Of a DNA stretch of 64,000 nt, positions 8,857 through 19,112 are shown piece after piece. Source of the stretch: Salmonella enterica subsp. arizonae (GTDB taxonomy: Bacteria; Pseudomonadota; Gammaproteobacteria; Enterobacterales; Enterobacteriaceae); NCBI RefSeq assembly GCF_008692845.1, contig NZ_VXJW01000006.1, positions 124,001 through 188,000 on the forward strand, in the 5' to 3' direction. The translations under genes and the position numbers were made by a program. The notes beneath the pieces were generated by a model that was not told the origin of the DNA, made no database searches, and saw nothing but the letters and a program-made list of their open reading frames with translations. Numbering within the stretch: position 1 is the stretch's first letter; each line of letters starts with the position of its first letter.

Positions 8857-10035
8857 CTACAACAACACTTCACTATGCAGGTCGCGATACTCCTTAGGCG
8901 TGGTGTCGTACTCTTTTTTAAACACCGAATAGAAATATTGCAGCGACGGGTAGCCGCACATTTGCGAAATTTCGTTTATCGCCAACGTGGTGGAAACCAA
9001 CAAGCTACGCGCTTTTTCCAGCTTTTCGGCGTGGATCACGGCATGTATCGTCTCGCCAACCTCTTCCTTAAAACGTTTTTCCAGGTTTGAACGTGAAATC
9101 CCAACCGCGTCCAGCACCTGCTCGACTTTAATGCCCTTACAGGCATGGTTACGAATAAAGTGCATCGCCTGGATAACCGCCGGATCGGTCAGGGAGCGGT
9201 AGTCTGTCGAGCGGCGCGCAATGACGCGCACCGGCGGCACCAGAATGCGCTGTAAAGGCATCTCTTCACGCGCCAGCAAACGGTGCAGCAGTTTCGCCGC
9301 CTGATAGCCCATTTGCCTCGCCCCCTGCGCGACGGAAGAAAGCGCGACGCGTGACAGATAACGGGTTAACTCTTCGTTATCAATGCCGATAACGCAAAGT
9401 TTTTCAGGCACCGGAATATGCAGATGTTCGCAGACCTGCAATACGTGACGGGCGCGGGCATCCGTCACGGCAATGATGCCGGTTTGCGGCGGCAGCGTCT
9501 GAAGCCAGTCGGCGAGACGATTTTGCGCGTGCTGCCAGTTTTCCGGCGCGGTTTCCAGCCCCTGATAGACTACGCCACGGTATTTTTCCTCGGCGACCAG
9601 TTGGCGAAAGGCATATTCCCGTTCCGCCGCCCAATGTTTGCGGCTGGAGGCGGGTAAGCCGTAAAACGCGAAGCGGTTGACGCCTTTTTCTTTTAAATGC
9701 AGGAAAGCGCTTTCAACCAGCGCATGGTTATCGGTGGCGATGTAATGAACGCCGGGATAATTTTCAGCAAGGTGGTAAGAACCGCCGACCCCGACAATCG
9801 GTACGTCGACATCGGCCAATAATTGCGCGATATGGTCATCATCGTAATCGGCAATAACGCCGTCGCCTAGCCACTCTTTAATGTTATCGATACGGGCGCG
9901 GAAATCTTCCTCAATAAATATATCCCATTCGGATTGTGAGGCTTGTAAATATTCACCCACGCCCTCCACTACCTGACGGTCGTAGGCTTTATTCGCGTTA
10001 AATAACAGAGTAATGCGATGACGTTTATCAAACAT
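8857..10035 (-). CDS. xylR: XylR, xylose-responsive AraC-family activator
   Basis: A 392-residue activator with two domains. Residues 1-270 form a periplasmic-binding-protein/LacI-like sugar domain (LLFNANKAYDRQVVEG at the start, VIGIDNEELTRYLSR later). Residues 285-390 form an AraC-type double helix-turn-helix (ISRSNLEKRFKEEVGETIH and INEISQMCGYPSLQYFYSVFKKEYDTTPKEYR). It binds D-xylose and activates xylAB. Here it is divergent from xylA across 362 bp; the xylFGH ABC transporter genes that separate them in E. coli are absent. Confidence 0.95.
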   Translation of the reverse strand: MFDKRHRITLLFNANKAYDRQVVEGVGEYLQASQSEWDIFIEEDFRARIDNIKEWLGDGVIADYDDDHIAQLLADVDVPIVGVGGSYHLAENYPGVHYIATDNHALVESAFLHLKEKGVNRFAFYGLPASSRKHWAAEREYAFRQLVAEEKYRGVVYQGLETAPENWQHAQNRLADWLQTLPPQTGIIAVTDARARHVLQVCEHLHIPVPEKLCVIGIDNEELTRYLSRVALSSVAQGARQMGYQAAKLLHRLLAREEMPLQRILVPPVRVIARRSTDYRSLTDPAVIQAMHFIRNHACKGIKVEQVLDAVGISRSNLEKRFKEEVGETIHAVIHAEKLEKARSLLVSTTLAINEISQMCGYPSLQYFYSVFKKEYDTTPKEYRDLHSEVLL

Positions 10036-10397
10036 GAGGATATATCCTGCAAAAGTGAAACCGGACTCGTGGATACTATCAAAACGGCTGACATAACGGC
10101 CTGGCGAATGATGGCAAATTATTTCGCGCCTGAAGCGTTATGCGAAATTCATCACAGCAAACGGCGGATGACAATTGTCATTTCTTATCTACGTATTACG
10201 GTTTTTTGTTTATTTTCCAGGATTCGAGCGCGATCGCTTTTTTCTCCTGCGGTTTTCAGCGTTATTTTGAGAGCCAGAGCACATTTGGGTATTCTCTCAA
10301 TAGCGGTGTGAAATAACGTAATTGAGCAATAAATCAGGAAATTCCAGTATGACGCTATGTCGTTTACTTGCCGTATTATCTGATTATGGAGCTCACT
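10036..10397. promoter_or_regulatory. xylR-xylA divergent control region
   Basis: No gene is seen in 362 bp. On the minus strand TGTGATGAATTTCGCA (10141-10156) resembles one full and one half CRP site. The part next to xylA is rich in GAAA/TTT tracts, where XylR sites would be expected by analogy with E. coli. GGAG lies 6 bases before the xylA ATG. Exact operators were not resolved. Confidence 0.45.
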
Positions 10398-11720
10398 ATG
10401 CAGGCTTATTTTGACCAACTCGATCGCGTTCGCTATGAAGGCCCTCAATCGACTAACCCGCTGGCATTTCGTCATTACAATCCCGATGAGCTGGTTTTAG
10501 GCAAACGTATGGAAGATCACCTGCGTTTCGCGGCCTGTTACTGGCATACCTTCTGCTGGAACGGCGCGGATATGTTTGGCGTGGGAGCGTTTAATCGTCC
10601 GTGGCAGCAACCGGGTGAAGCCCTGGAACTGGCGAAACGCAAAGCGGACGTGGCGTTCGAATTTTTCCATAAACTGAATGTGCCTTTTTATTGCTTCCAT
10701 GATGTGGATGTGTCGCCAGAAGGCGCGTCGTTGAAAGAGTATAAAAACAACTTCGCGCAGATGGTGGATGTACTGGCGGCAAAACAGGAGCAGAGCGGCG
10801 TAAAACTGCTGTGGGGAACGGCGAACTGCTTTACCAATCCGCGTTATGGCGCAGGCGCCGCTACTAATCCGGACCCGGATGTCTTTAGCTGGGCTGCGAC
10901 GCAAGTGGTAACGGCAATGAACGCCACGCATAAACTGGGCGGCGAAAACTACGTACTGTGGGGCGGACGCGAAGGCTACGAAACGTTGCTGAATACCGAT
11001 CTGCGCCAGGAACGCGAACAGATTGGCCGTTTTATGCAAATGGTGGTCGAGCACAAGCATAAAATCGGTTTCCAGGGGACGCTGCTGATTGAACCGAAAC
11101 CGCAGGAACCGACAAAACATCAGTATGATTATGATGTTGCAACGGTCTATGGTTTCCTTAAACAGTTCGGTCTGGAAAAAGAGATCAAAGTGAATATTGA
11201 GGCGAACCATGCGACGCTGGCGGGCCACTCGTTCCACCATGAGATCGCCACTGCTATCGCGCTGGGTATTTTTGGCTCCGTTGACGCCAACCGCGGCGAT
11301 GCGCAACTGGGCTGGGATACCGATCAGTTCCCCATTAGCGTTGAAGAGAACGCGCTGGTGATGTACGAAATTCTGAAAGCGGGCGGGTTCACCACGGGCG
11401 GCCTCAACTTCGACGCCAAAGTCCGTCGCCAGAGTACCGATAAATACGATCTGTTCTACGGTCATATCGGCGCGATGGATACAATGGCTCTGTCGCTGAA
11501 AATCGCCGCGCGTATGGTCGAAGACGGCGAACTGGATAAACGCGTGGCGAAGCGCTACGCCGGCTGGAATGGCGAACTGGGACAGCAAATCCTGAAAGGG
11601 CAGCTCTCCTTAGGCGAGCTGGCGCAGTATGCGGAGCAGCACAACCTGGCACCGGTACATCAAAGCGGTCATCAGGAACTGTTAGAAAATCTGGTTAACC
11701 GTTATCTATTTGATAAATAA
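10398..11720 (+). CDS. xylA: XylA, D-xylose isomerase
   Basis: A 440-residue class II xylose isomerase, full-length against E. coli XylA, converting D-xylose to D-xylulose in the cytoplasm. The TIM-barrel signatures are visible: [11 protein letters not shown] with the ring-opening His and Asp, WGGREGYE, and the metal-ligand segment [15 protein letters not shown], followed by [12 protein letters not shown] and a second metal region [17 protein letters not shown]. The ATG at 10398 matches the family start; an earlier in-frame ATG at 10368 would add 10 residues. It is first in the xylAB operon and is expected to be under XylR and CRP control. Confidence 0.97.
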   Translation: MQAYFDQLDRVRYEGPQSTNPLAFRHYNPDELVLGKRMEDHLRFAACYWHTFCWNGADMFGVGAFNRPWQQPGEALELAKRKADVAFEFFHKLNVPFYCFHDVDVSPEGASLKEYKNNFAQMVDVLAAKQEQSGVKLLWGTANCFTNPRYGAGAATNPDPDVFSWAATQVVTAMNATHKLGGENYVLWGGREGYETLLNTDLRQEREQIGRFMQMVVEHKHKIGFQGTLLIEPKPQEPTKHQYDYDVATVYGFLKQFGLEKEIKVNIEANHATLAGHSFHHEIATAIALGIFGSVDANRGDAQLGWDTDQFPISVEENALVMYEILKAGGFTTGGLNFDAKVRRQSTDKYDLFYGHIGAMDTMALSLKIAARMVEDGELDKRVAKRYAGWNGELGQQILKGQLSLGELAQYAEQHNLAPVHQSGHQELLENLVNRYLFDK

Positions 11721-11747
11721 ATATATTTGTCGGGGAACTCTGCGTTA

Positions 11748-11806
11748 GCCCGGCCAGTGGTGGTTGATAGCCCGGTAAGCGTAGCGCTGCCGGGCGCTTT
11801 CAGTAA
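11748..11806. repeat. REP-like element between xylA and xylB
   Basis: GCCCGGTAAGCGTAGCGCTG then CCGGGCGC forms a REP-type stem about 15 bases before the xylB ATG, inside the operon. It may affect the relative yield of the two genes. Confidence 0.65.
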
Positions 11807-11819
11807 AGGAACCCACAAT

Positions 11820-13274
11820 ATGTATATCGGGATCGATCTTGGTACATCGGGTGTAAAGGCCATCCTGTTGAATGAGCAGGGCGATGTGCTGGCTACGCAT
11901 ACTGAAAAACTGACTGTATCGCGTCGCCATCCTTTATGGTCCGAGCAGGAGCCAGAGCAGTGGTGGCAGGCGGCGGATCGCGCGGTCAAAAGTTTAGGTC
12001 GGCAACAGTCGTTAAATGGCGTTCGGGCGTTGGGTATCGCGGGACAAATGCATGGCGCGACGTTGCTTGATAGCCGACAGCAGGTTCTGCGTCCGGCGAT
12101 CTTATGGAACGATGGACGCTGTAGCGAAGAGTGCGCATGGCTGGAAAAACAGGCGCCGCAGTCGCGTGCGATAACCGGTAATCTGATGATGCCCGGTTTT
12201 ACCGCGCCCAAATTAGTATGGGTGCAGCGCCACGAGCCGGATATTTTCCGCCAGATAGATAAGGTCCTGCTGCCGAAAGATTTTCTGCGGCTGCGAATGA
12301 CGGGCGTCTTTGCCAGCGATATGTCGGATGCGGCGGGAACGATGTGGCTGGACGTGAAAAAGCGCGACTGGAGCGACGTTATGCTCAGCGCTTGTCATTT
12401 AACCCGACAGCAGATGCCTGAGCTATTTGAAGGTAGTGAAATAACCGGAACGTTGCTGCCGGAAGTAGCCAGCGCATGGGGAATGCCATCAGTACCCGTG
12501 GTTGCGGGCGGCGGCGATAATGCGGCAGGCGCGGTTGGCGTAGGGATGATCGATGCCGGACAGGCGATACTCTCGCTCGGAACATCGGGTGTTTATTTTG
12601 CCGTCAGCGACGGCTTTCTCAGTAAACCAGAAAGCGCAGTACATAGTTTTTGCCATGCCTTGCCGGAACGCTGGCATTTAATGTCTGTGATGTTGAGCGC
12701 CGCCTCTTGTCTGGACTGGGCGGCTAAACTCACCGGGCAGGCGAGCGTGCCGGCGCTAATTGCCGCCGCACAGCAGGCGGATGAGCATACCGATCCGGTC
12801 TGGTTTTTGCCGTATCTTTCCGGCGAGCGCACGCCGCACAATAATCCGCAGGCAAAAGGCGTTTTCTTTGGTTTAACCCATCAGCACGGCCCGGCGGAAC
12901 TGGCGCGTGCGGTGTTAGAAGGCGTGGGATATGCCCTGGCGGACGGCATGGATGCGGTTCACGCCTGTGGCGTCAGACCCGCCAGCGTGACGCTTATCGG
13001 CGGCGGGGCGCGCAGCGAATACTGGCGTCAGATGCTATCTGATATTAGCGGGCTACAGCTTGATTATCGTACTGGCGGCGATGTAGGGCCGGCGCTGGGC
13101 GCGGCGCGTCTGGCGCAAATTGCGGTAAATAGACAGATGCCGCTTGCCGATATGCTGCCGCAGTTGCCGCTGGAGCAGGCACATTACCCTGATGTGCAGC
13201 GTCATACGGTTTATCAACAGCGTCGTGAAACCTTCCGCCGACTCTATCTGCAACTGTTGCCGTTGATGTCATAA
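11820..13274 (+). CDS. xylB: XylB, D-xylulose kinase
   Basis: A 484-residue FGGY-family kinase that phosphorylates D-xylulose to xylulose 5-phosphate. The phosphate loop is GIDLGTSGVKAIL (residues 4-16). Substrate residues lie in GIAGQMHGATLLD, the catalytic Asp is in GGGDNAAGAVG, and the adenine-binding segment is IGGGARSEYWRQM. The ATG at 11820 is preceded by AAAGGAA. It is the second gene of xylAB, followed by a good terminator. Confidence 0.97.
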   Translation: MYIGIDLGTSGVKAILLNEQGDVLATHTEKLTVSRRHPLWSEQEPEQWWQAADRAVKSLGRQQSLNGVRALGIAGQMHGATLLDSRQQVLRPAILWNDGRCSEECAWLEKQAPQSRAITGNLMMPGFTAPKLVWVQRHEPDIFRQIDKVLLPKDFLRLRMTGVFASDMSDAAGTMWLDVKKRDWSDVMLSACHLTRQQMPELFEGSEITGTLLPEVASAWGMPSVPVVAGGGDNAAGAVGVGMIDAGQAILSLGTSGVYFAVSDGFLSKPESAVHSFCHALPERWHLMSVMLSAASCLDWAAKLTGQASVPALIAAAQQADEHTDPVWFLPYLSGERTPHNNPQAKGVFFGLTHQHGPAELARAVLEGVGYALADGMDAVHACGVRPASVTLIGGGARSEYWRQMLSDISGLQLDYRTGGDVGPALGAARLAQIAVNRQMPLADMLPQLPLEQAHYPDVQRHTVYQQRRETFRRLYLQLLPLMS

Positions 13275-13279
13275 GTCAG

Positions 13280-13312
13280 AATGCCTTTCGGTTTTGGCTG
13301 AAAGGCATTTTT
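13280..13312 (+). terminator. Terminator of xylAB
   Basis: AATGCCTTTC and GAAAGGCATT form a 10-bp stem with a 10-base loop followed by TTTTT. Confidence 0.85.
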
Positions 13313-13448
13313 CATAATTATTGATTCTGTTGAGTTATATTGAAGAAAGTATGTGTGTTTTCTGATTTTTATATTATTGCTGAGCAGGTGCCTTTTTCAT
13401 CGCTATTTCTTCGCTTAATGTGTTTCACTCAACCACAAGGAGAGTGAT

Positions 13449-13802
13449 ATGGACGATAACGTTACGCGTAGAAAACGGGTACTCGGTTTGGGAATGTTAG
13501 TCGTCGGTGCAGTGGTATACCTGGTGGGACTCTGGCCAGCCTGTCATACATTAAGCGAAAAGGGTTATTTTTTTGCGGCAATGGTTATGTGCGGTTTTCC
13601 GCTCTTAATTCGCCAGGAACATACGGGTAATGACCGCCTGCTTTCTCGTTGCAAATATTTGCTGCTGCTTGGCGTTGGTATGGTCGCGGTCGGCGTATTT
13701 AATCTGGAACTGGCAGGAGCGCTGAAAATTCTTTGTCTGGTGGCGCTGGGATTCAGTCTCTACGGAACGGATATTTACGCGACTTATAGTGATGATGCAT
13801 GA
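13449..13802 (+). CDS. yiaB: YiaB, YiaA/B-domain inner membrane protein
   Basis: A 117-residue protein with about four hydrophobic segments. It carries the YiaA/YiaB signature VYLVGLWPACHTLSEKGYFF at residues 21-40, and its position next to xylB matches yiaB of E. coli. The function is unknown. AAGGAGAGTGAT precedes the ATG. The paralogue yiaA, which lies between yiaB and wecH in E. coli, is absent; wecH follows directly and is convergent. Assignment to YiaB rather than YiaA rests on length and position. Confidence 0.75.
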   Translation: MDDNVTRRKRVLGLGMLVVGAVVYLVGLWPACHTLSEKGYFFAAMVMCGFPLLIRQEHTGNDRLLSRCKYLLLLGVGMVAVGVFNLELAGALKILCLVALGFSLYGTDIYATYSDDA

Positions 13803-13824
13803 TGGCCGGAGCCATCATCGTTGT

Positions 13825-14820
13825 TTAGCTGACCCATTTCTGTTTATCAATGCGCTGTAACAGCATGGAAAGTAGCAGGCTTCCTGCCACCGTAGCGGAA
13901 AAAATCCACCCGATATCCAACGGTGGCCAACGTTTTAATTCCAGTCCGTTGGTGCGTAGCGCATGGATAATCAGCGCGTGAAAACCATAAATACCCAACG
14001 AGTGGCGGGAGATAAGCCCCAGTCCAGGTAAAGTTCGCGCATTCAACTTATTTTTAACCACCGTGAACAGTGAAACAGCGCAAATAAACACCATGGGGCC
14101 GCAATACAGATACCAGGTATCGGCAAAATTTCCACGCCAGCGTAATTCATGCAATGTGCCGCGAGAAATAATAAATACCGCGATGATGAACAGGGCGGCG
14201 CAGATAAGCGTCAGCGATTGCTTTTGCGTCTCCATCATTCCAATGGCGCGTCCCAGCATACCGTAGAGAATGTAATAGAACGTGTCGCCACTGATATACA
14301 GGTTGATGGGCAACCATTCAACGCCGCCTATTTTCTGCGGCACAGTATTCGGATTAGCAATAATGCCAATGACCATCATCATCGTCAGGAGCATTTTGCC
14401 GCTCACATTTTTTACCTGGATTAATGGCGATACCAGATAGATCACCGCAATCGCAAAGAAAAACCACAGGTGATAAAACACGGGTTTTTGCAGCAAATTT
14501 TTTAGCGAGAGCTCGGCGTTGATCGAGGTAAAAAGTGAAATGTAAATCAGGGCGACAACGCTGTAAAAGATAAGGCAGAGGGCGATACGTAAAAAATGCC
14601 GCGACTGCGCGCTTCGCTCGCCAAAAAAAAGATAGCCTGAAATCATAAAAAACAGGGGAACGCTAACTCGCGAAGTCGAATTCAGGATGTTCGCAATATC
14701 CCAGTTTAACGGGCTGACGCTGTGGGCATTAGTGATGTACCATGTTGTGGTATGGATCATCACCACCATTAAACAGGCGATCCCTCGCAGGTTATCAATC
14801 CAGTTAATTTTAGGCTGCAT
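13825..14820 (-). CDS. wecH: WecH, O-acetyltransferase of enterobacterial common antigen
   Basis: A 331-residue integral membrane acyltransferase-3 family protein with about ten hydrophobic helices. The N-terminus has [18 protein letters not shown], with the family His and Arg in the first membrane segment. The E. coli orthologue (YiaH/WecH) O-acetylates N-acetylglucosamine residues of enterobacterial common antigen. It is convergent to yiaB and divergent from ysaB, in the conserved place before glyQ. Confidence 0.9.
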   Translation of the reverse strand: MQPKINWIDNLRGIACLMVVMIHTTTWYITNAHSVSPLNWDIANILNSTSRVSVPLFFMISGYLFFGERSAQSRHFLRIALCLIFYSVVALIYISLFTSINAELSLKNLLQKPVFYHLWFFFAIAVIYLVSPLIQVKNVSGKMLLTMMMVIGIIANPNTVPQKIGGVEWLPINLYISGDTFYYILYGMLGRAIGMMETQKQSLTLICAALFIIAVFIISRGTLHELRWRGNFADTWYLYCGPMVFICAVSLFTVVKNKLNARTLPGLGLISRHSLGIYGFHALIIHALRTNGLELKRWPPLDIGWIFSATVAGSLLLSMLLQRIDKQKWVS

Positions 14821-14988
14821 CAGTTCCTCAGCTTCCGTTTCAATAGGGTTCCAGCGCGGTGGCGAACTGGAAAAATCTGACTTTTTACGCTACACCTTGT
14901 GATGGCGTAAGGAGATTCGCACAATGCGTCTGTTAACCACAAACCTTAATAATAATAAGACTGATCGGCAAACCAGACGGTAATAAAA

Positions 14989-15291
14989 ATGACGATGAAG
15001 TATTTCTTTCCTGTGATGATAGCCATCGCGTTGGTGGGATGCACAGAGACGCAACCGCCGACGCAGAAAGCCCAGCAAAGTAAAGTTAGTCCGACACGCA
15101 CGCTGGATATGGAAGCCTTGTGTAAAAATCAGGCGGCGCGACGTTACAATACTGACGCACAGAAAATTGATGTTACCGGCTTCGAACAGTTTCAGGGGAG
15201 CTATGAAATGCGTGGTAATACCTTCCGTAAAGAGAGTTTTGTCTGCTCTTTTGATGCAGATGGGCAGTTTTTACATCTTTCTATGCGGTAA
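14989..15291 (+). CDS. ysaB: YsaB, small lipoprotein
   Basis: A 100-residue protein. A short hydrophobic N-terminus ends in the lipobox ALVGC (Cys about residue 18). The mature part contains MEALCKNQAARRYNT, FEQFQGSYEMRG and FVCSFDADGQF, nearly identical to E. coli YsaB. It is predicted to be lipid-anchored, and its role is unknown. The ATG at 14989 or the one two codons later could be used; the Shine-Dalgarno is weak. It lies 138 bp before glyQ. Confidence 0.85.
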   Translation: MTMKYFFPVMIAIALVGCTETQPPTQKAQQSKVSPTRTLDMEALCKNQAARRYNTDAQKIDVTGFEQFQGSYEMRGNTFRKESFVCSFDADGQFLHLSMR

Positions 15292-15429
15292 AAGCCGCCT
15301 CTGGTGAGGTGTGATACCGCGAATCCGGGCATTTTTCGCTAAACAAACCTGTTTCATACTGTATATCTCGCATCCAGCGGGTATACTGGCTCCTTCCTTT
15401 AAATCCACACGTATCCAGCACGAAATAAT

Positions 15430-16341
15430 ATGCAAAAGTTTGATACCAGGACCTTCCAGGGCTTGATCCTGACCTTACAGGATTACTGGGCTCGCCAGGG
15501 CTGTACCATTGTTCAACCATTGGACATGGAAGTCGGCGCGGGAACCTCTCACCCAATGACCTGCCTGCGCGCGCTGGGGCCAGAGCCGATGGCGACTGCC
15601 TATGTGCAGCCTTCTCGTCGTCCTACCGATGGTCGCTATGGCGAAAACCCGAACCGTTTACAGCACTATTATCAGTTTCAGGTGGTGATTAAACCGTCTC
15701 CGGAGAACATTCAGGAGCTGTACCTCGGTTCTTTGAAAGAACTGGGTATGGACCCAACCATTCACGATATCCGTTTCGTGGAAGATAACTGGGAAAACCC
15801 AACGCTGGGCGCTTGGGGGCTGGGCTGGGAAGTGTGGCTGAACGGCATGGAAGTGACGCAGTTCACCTACTTCCAGCAGGTTGGTGGTCTGGAATGTAAA
15901 CCTGTGACCGGGGAAATAACCTACGGTCTGGAACGTCTGGCAATGTACATCCAGGGCGTAGACAGCGTTTATGATCTGGTCTGGAGCGACGGCCCTCTGG
16001 GTAAAACCACTTACGGCGACGTGTTCCATCAGAATGAAGTGGAGCAGTCCACCTATAACTTTGAATACGCCGATGTGGATTTCTTGTTCACCTGCTTTGA
16101 GCAGTATGAAAAAGAAGCGCAGCAACTGCTGGCGCTGGAAAACCCGCTGCCGCTCCCGGCCTACGAGCGTATTCTGAAAGCCGCCCATAGCTTTAACCTG
16201 CTGGATGCGCGTAAAGCCATTTCCGTCACTGAACGTCAGCGCTACATTTTGCGTATTCGCACCCTGACCAAAGCAGTGGCGGAAGCTTATTATGCTTCCC
16301 GTGAAGCCCTCGGCTTCCCGATGTGCAACAAAGAGGAATAA
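15430..16341 (+). CDS. glyQ: GlyQ, glycyl-tRNA synthetase alpha subunit
   Basis: A 303-residue alpha subunit of the bacterial alpha2beta2 glycyl-tRNA synthetase, which contains the class II catalytic core. Visible segments are [50 protein letters not shown] (motif 2 region) and [13 protein letters not shown]. It is followed 9 bp later by glyS, forming the usual two-gene operon. No T-box-like leader is seen upstream. Confidence 0.97.
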   Translation: MQKFDTRTFQGLILTLQDYWARQGCTIVQPLDMEVGAGTSHPMTCLRALGPEPMATAYVQPSRRPTDGRYGENPNRLQHYYQFQVVIKPSPENIQELYLGSLKELGMDPTIHDIRFVEDNWENPTLGAWGLGWEVWLNGMEVTQFTYFQQVGGLECKPVTGEITYGLERLAMYIQGVDSVYDLVWSDGPLGKTTYGDVFHQNEVEQSTYNFEYADVDFLFTCFEQYEKEAQQLLALENPLPLPAYERILKAAHSFNLLDARKAISVTERQRYILRIRTLTKAVAEAYYASREALGFPMCNKEE

Positions 16342-16350
16342 GAGGCGGCC

Positions 16351-18420
16351 ATGTCTGAGAAAACTTTTCTGGTGGAAATCGGCACTGAAGAGCTGCCGCC
16401 AAAAGCCCTGCGCAGCCTGGCGGAGTCCTTTGCTGCGAACTTTACTGCGGAGCTGGATAACGCTGGCCTCGCGCACGGCAAGGTTGAATGGTTTGCCGCC
16501 CCGCGCCGTCTGGCGCTGAAAGTGGCGAATCTTGCTGAATCTCAGCCCGATCGCGAAGTCGAAAAACGTGGTCCGGCGATTGCTCAGGCGTTCGACGCCG
16601 AAGGCAAACCGAGCAAAGCGGCAGAAGGCTGGGCGCGCGGCTGCGGGATCACCGTTGATCAGGCCGAGCGTCTGAAGACCGGCAAAGGCGAATGGCTGCT
16701 GTATCGCGCCCACGTGAAGGGCGAAAGTACCGAAGCGCTGGTGCCGAACATGGTAGCCACCTCGCTGGCGAAACTGCCTATTCCGAAACTGATGCGCTGG
16801 GGCGCGTCCGACGTTCACTTCGTGCGTCCGGTTCACACCGTGACCCTGCTGCTGGGCGATAACGTTATTCCGGCGACTATTCTGGGCATTCAGTCTGACC
16901 GCGTGATTCGCGGCCATCGCTTTATGGGCGAGCCGGAGTTCACCATCGATACTGCCGATCAGTACCCGCAAATTCTGCTGGAACGCGGCAAAGTTATTGC
17001 GGACTACGAAGCGCGTAAAGCTAAAATCAAAGCGGATGCGGAAGAGGCGGCGCGCAAGATTGGCGGCAATGCCGACCTGAGCGAAAGCCTGCTGGAAGAA
17101 GTCGCCTCGCTGGTGGAATGGCCGGTGGTATTGACGGCGAAATTCGAAGAAAAATTCCTCGCTGTGCCTGCCGAAGCGCTGGTGTACACCATGAAGGGCG
17201 ACCAGAAGTATTTCCCGGTTTATGATAACGCGGGCAAGCTGCTGCCGAACTTTATCTTCGTCGCCAACATTGAGTCGACAGACCCGCAACAAATCATTTC
17301 CGGTAACGAGAAAGTAGTTCGTCCACGCTTGGCGGATGCTGAGTTCTTCTTCAATACCGACCGCAAAAAACGCCTGGAAGACCATCTTCCGCGTCTGCAA
17401 ACCGTCCTGTTCCAGCAACAGCTCGGTACATTGCGTGACAAGACCGATCGCATTCAGGCGCTGGCGGGCTGGATTGCCGGTCAGATTGGCGCTGACGTGA
17501 ACCACGCCACCCGCGCAGGCCTGCTGTCCAAGTGCGATCTGATGACCAACATGGTCTTTGAGTTCACCGATACTCAGGGTGTGATGGGGATGCACTACGC
17601 GCGCCATGATGGCGAAGCGGAAGATGTTGCCGTGGCGCTGAACGAACAGTATCAGCCGCGTTTTGCCGGGGATGACCTGCCGTCAAACCCGGTGGCCTGC
17701 GCGCTGGCAATCGCTGATAAGATGGATACCCTGGCGGGTATCTTCGGCATTGGTCAGCATCCGAAAGGCGACAAAGATCCGTTTGCGTTACGCCGCGCCG
17801 CGCTGGGCGTGCTGCGCATCATCGTTGAGAAAAACCTCGCTCTTGATCTGCAAACGCTGACGGAAGAGGCTGTACGTCTGTATGGCGATAAGCTGACCAA
17901 CGCCAATGTAGTCGATGATGTGATCGATTTTATGCTGGGTCGCTTCCGCGCCTGGTATCAGGACGAAGGCTACACCGTTGATACCATCCAGGCGGTACTG
18001 GCGCGTCGTCCGACCCGTCCGGCTGATTTTGATGCCCGCATGAAGGCGGTGTCTCACTTCCGTACCCTGGAAGAAGCCTCTGCGCTGGCGGCGGCGAACA
18101 AGCGCGTCTCCAACATCCTGGCGAAAGCCACTGAGCCGCTGAATGATATCGTCCACGCCTCCGTACTGAAAGAAGCGGCGGAAATTGAGTTGGCCAGACA
18201 TCTGGTTGTGCTGCGTGATAAGCTTCAGCCGTACTTTGCCGATGGCCGTTATCAGGAAGCGTTGATTGAGTTGGCCGCTCTGCGCGCTCCGGTGGATGAA
18301 TTCTTCGAAAATGTAATGGTCAACGCGGAAGAGAAAGATATCCGTATCAACCGTCTGACGCTGTTGTCGAAACTACGCGAACTGTTCCTGCAGGTTGCGG
18401 ATATTTCGTTACTGCAATAA
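16351..18420 (+). CDS. glyS: GlyS, glycyl-tRNA synthetase beta subunit
   Basis: A 689-residue beta subunit that binds tRNA-Gly, full-length against E. coli GlyS. Characteristic segments include [20 protein letters not shown] at the N-terminus, [13 protein letters not shown], and an HD-like region [26 protein letters not shown]. The C-terminal anticodon-binding region contains [36 protein letters not shown] precedes the ATG, and a clear terminator follows. Confidence 0.97.
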   Translation: MSEKTFLVEIGTEELPPKALRSLAESFAANFTAELDNAGLAHGKVEWFAAPRRLALKVANLAESQPDREVEKRGPAIAQAFDAEGKPSKAAEGWARGCGITVDQAERLKTGKGEWLLYRAHVKGESTEALVPNMVATSLAKLPIPKLMRWGASDVHFVRPVHTVTLLLGDNVIPATILGIQSDRVIRGHRFMGEPEFTIDTADQYPQILLERGKVIADYEARKAKIKADAEEAARKIGGNADLSESLLEEVASLVEWPVVLTAKFEEKFLAVPAEALVYTMKGDQKYFPVYDNAGKLLPNFIFVANIESTDPQQIISGNEKVVRPRLADAEFFFNTDRKKRLEDHLPRLQTVLFQQQLGTLRDKTDRIQALAGWIAGQIGADVNHATRAGLLSKCDLMTNMVFEFTDTQGVMGMHYARHDGEAEDVAVALNEQYQPRFAGDDLPSNPVACALAIADKMDTLAGIFGIGQHPKGDKDPFALRRAALGVLRIIVEKNLALDLQTLTEEAVRLYGDKLTNANVVDDVIDFMLGRFRAWYQDEGYTVDTIQAVLARRPTRPADFDARMKAVSHFRTLEEASALAAANKRVSNILAKATEPLNDIVHASVLKEAAEIELARHLVVLRDKLQPYFADGRYQEALIELAALRAPVDEFFENVMVNAEEKDIRINRLTLLSKLRELFLQVADISLLQ

Positions 18421-18437
18421 GCGTTCAGTTAATTAAA

Positions 18438-18466
18438 CAAAAACCTGCTCTCGGGCAGGTTTTTTT
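18438..18466 (+). terminator. Terminator of glyQS
   Basis: AAACCTGC-TCTCGG-GCAGGTTT followed by TTTTT is a textbook intrinsic terminator. It also marks where backbone sequence gives way to the AT-rich accessory patch. Confidence 0.9.
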
Positions 18467-18583
18467 ATAACATAAATAGTATCAGTCGATTCGCTAATAA
18501 TTCTGTAACTCATAGATGCGGTTATTTCTATTGATTGGCAAAAAATATTTCAGGAATACATTAACGCTGGCGGTACGGATATT

Positions 18584-18690
18584 GGCGTTAGAATAGCTGC
18601 GGGTGCTTGAGACTGTTTGTCTCAGGTATTCACCAAAAGGCAGAGAGAGAAAAGCTCCACCTGACTATAAATCAAAAGTGCACAGCACCC
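18584..18690 (+). ncRNA. hok/sok-like leader remnant (type I toxin mRNA 5' region)
   Basis: After a TAGAAT -10-like box (18589-18594), the sequence GGTGCTTGAGACTG, TTTGTCTCAGGT and AAAGGCAGAGAGAGAAAAGC follows. From recall this parallels the 5' end of hok mRNAs (GGCGCUUGAGGCUUUCUGCCUCAUG then GGCAGAAAG.AGAUAGCCCC), including the foldback stem GAGAC/GTCTC. E. coli K-12 carries hokA in the same glyS-cspA interval. No Hok peptide frame follows: transposase sequence begins at about 18685. ldr leaders share similar short stems, so the exact toxin family is uncertain. Confidence 0.5.
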
Positions 18691-19112
18691 ATTATTGATC
18701 TCTTCAATAACGAAGTGATCTCCTGCAGTATTTCAGAACGTCCAACCATGCCGATGATCGATGACATACTCATGAAGGCATTTGCCAGACTTGATGCGAG
18801 TACCAATCCGGTTCTTCATTCAGATCAGGGCTGGCAATACCGTCATCAATGGTACCAGTATCAGTTACGAGAGTTTGGCATCATCCAAAGTATGTCCCGC
18901 AAAGGCAACGGCCTTGATAATGCCTGTGCAGAATTTTTTTCGGGACTTTAAAATCAGAAAGTTTTTACACCAGTAAATTTAAGGATATTGATGAACTTAA
19001 GATAGCTATTGAGGATTACATATGATACTACAATACCCGACGAATTAGCCTTAGATTTAACGTACTCAGCCCGGTTGAATACCGCCTAAAGAGCTATCCA
19101 GGCAGAAATTAA
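18685..19112 (+). pseudogene. IS3-family transposase (orfB) remnant
   Basis: A C-terminal fragment of an IS3-family DDE transposase. The first frame reads IIDLFNNEVISCSISERPTM, then VLHSDQGWQYRHQWYQ (second catalytic Asp) and IIQSMSRKGNGLDNACAEFF (catalytic Glu). At about 18945 a frameshift leads to LKSESFYTSKFKDIDELKIA, then IEDYI, an in-frame stop at about 19024, YYNTRRISLRFN and LSPVEYRLKSYP. The region with the first Asp, orfA and the terminal inverted repeats are not seen. It is inactive. It abuts the hok-like leader, which suggests it inserted there. Confidence 0.8.

Noticed and set aside
10497-11588. 363-codon antisense open frame inside xylA
   Set aside because: Shadow of xylA codon usage; no start signal or recognisable domain.
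15292-15429. Possible T-box or riboswitch ahead of glyQ
   Set aside because: Only 138 bp, with no T-box sequence and no glycine riboswitch core; the enterobacterial gene is not known to use one.
15658-17607. Very long antisense open frame (649 codons) across glyQ and glyS
   Set aside because: It is the mirror of two highly biased essential genes. The translation is His/Arg/Gln-rich with no domain and no ribosome site, while the sense genes are certain.
18607-18951. 115-codon frame as an intact gene
   Set aside because: Its first 25 codons are non-transposase leader sequence. It is then a transposase fragment ending at a frameshift, so it is annotated as a remnant.
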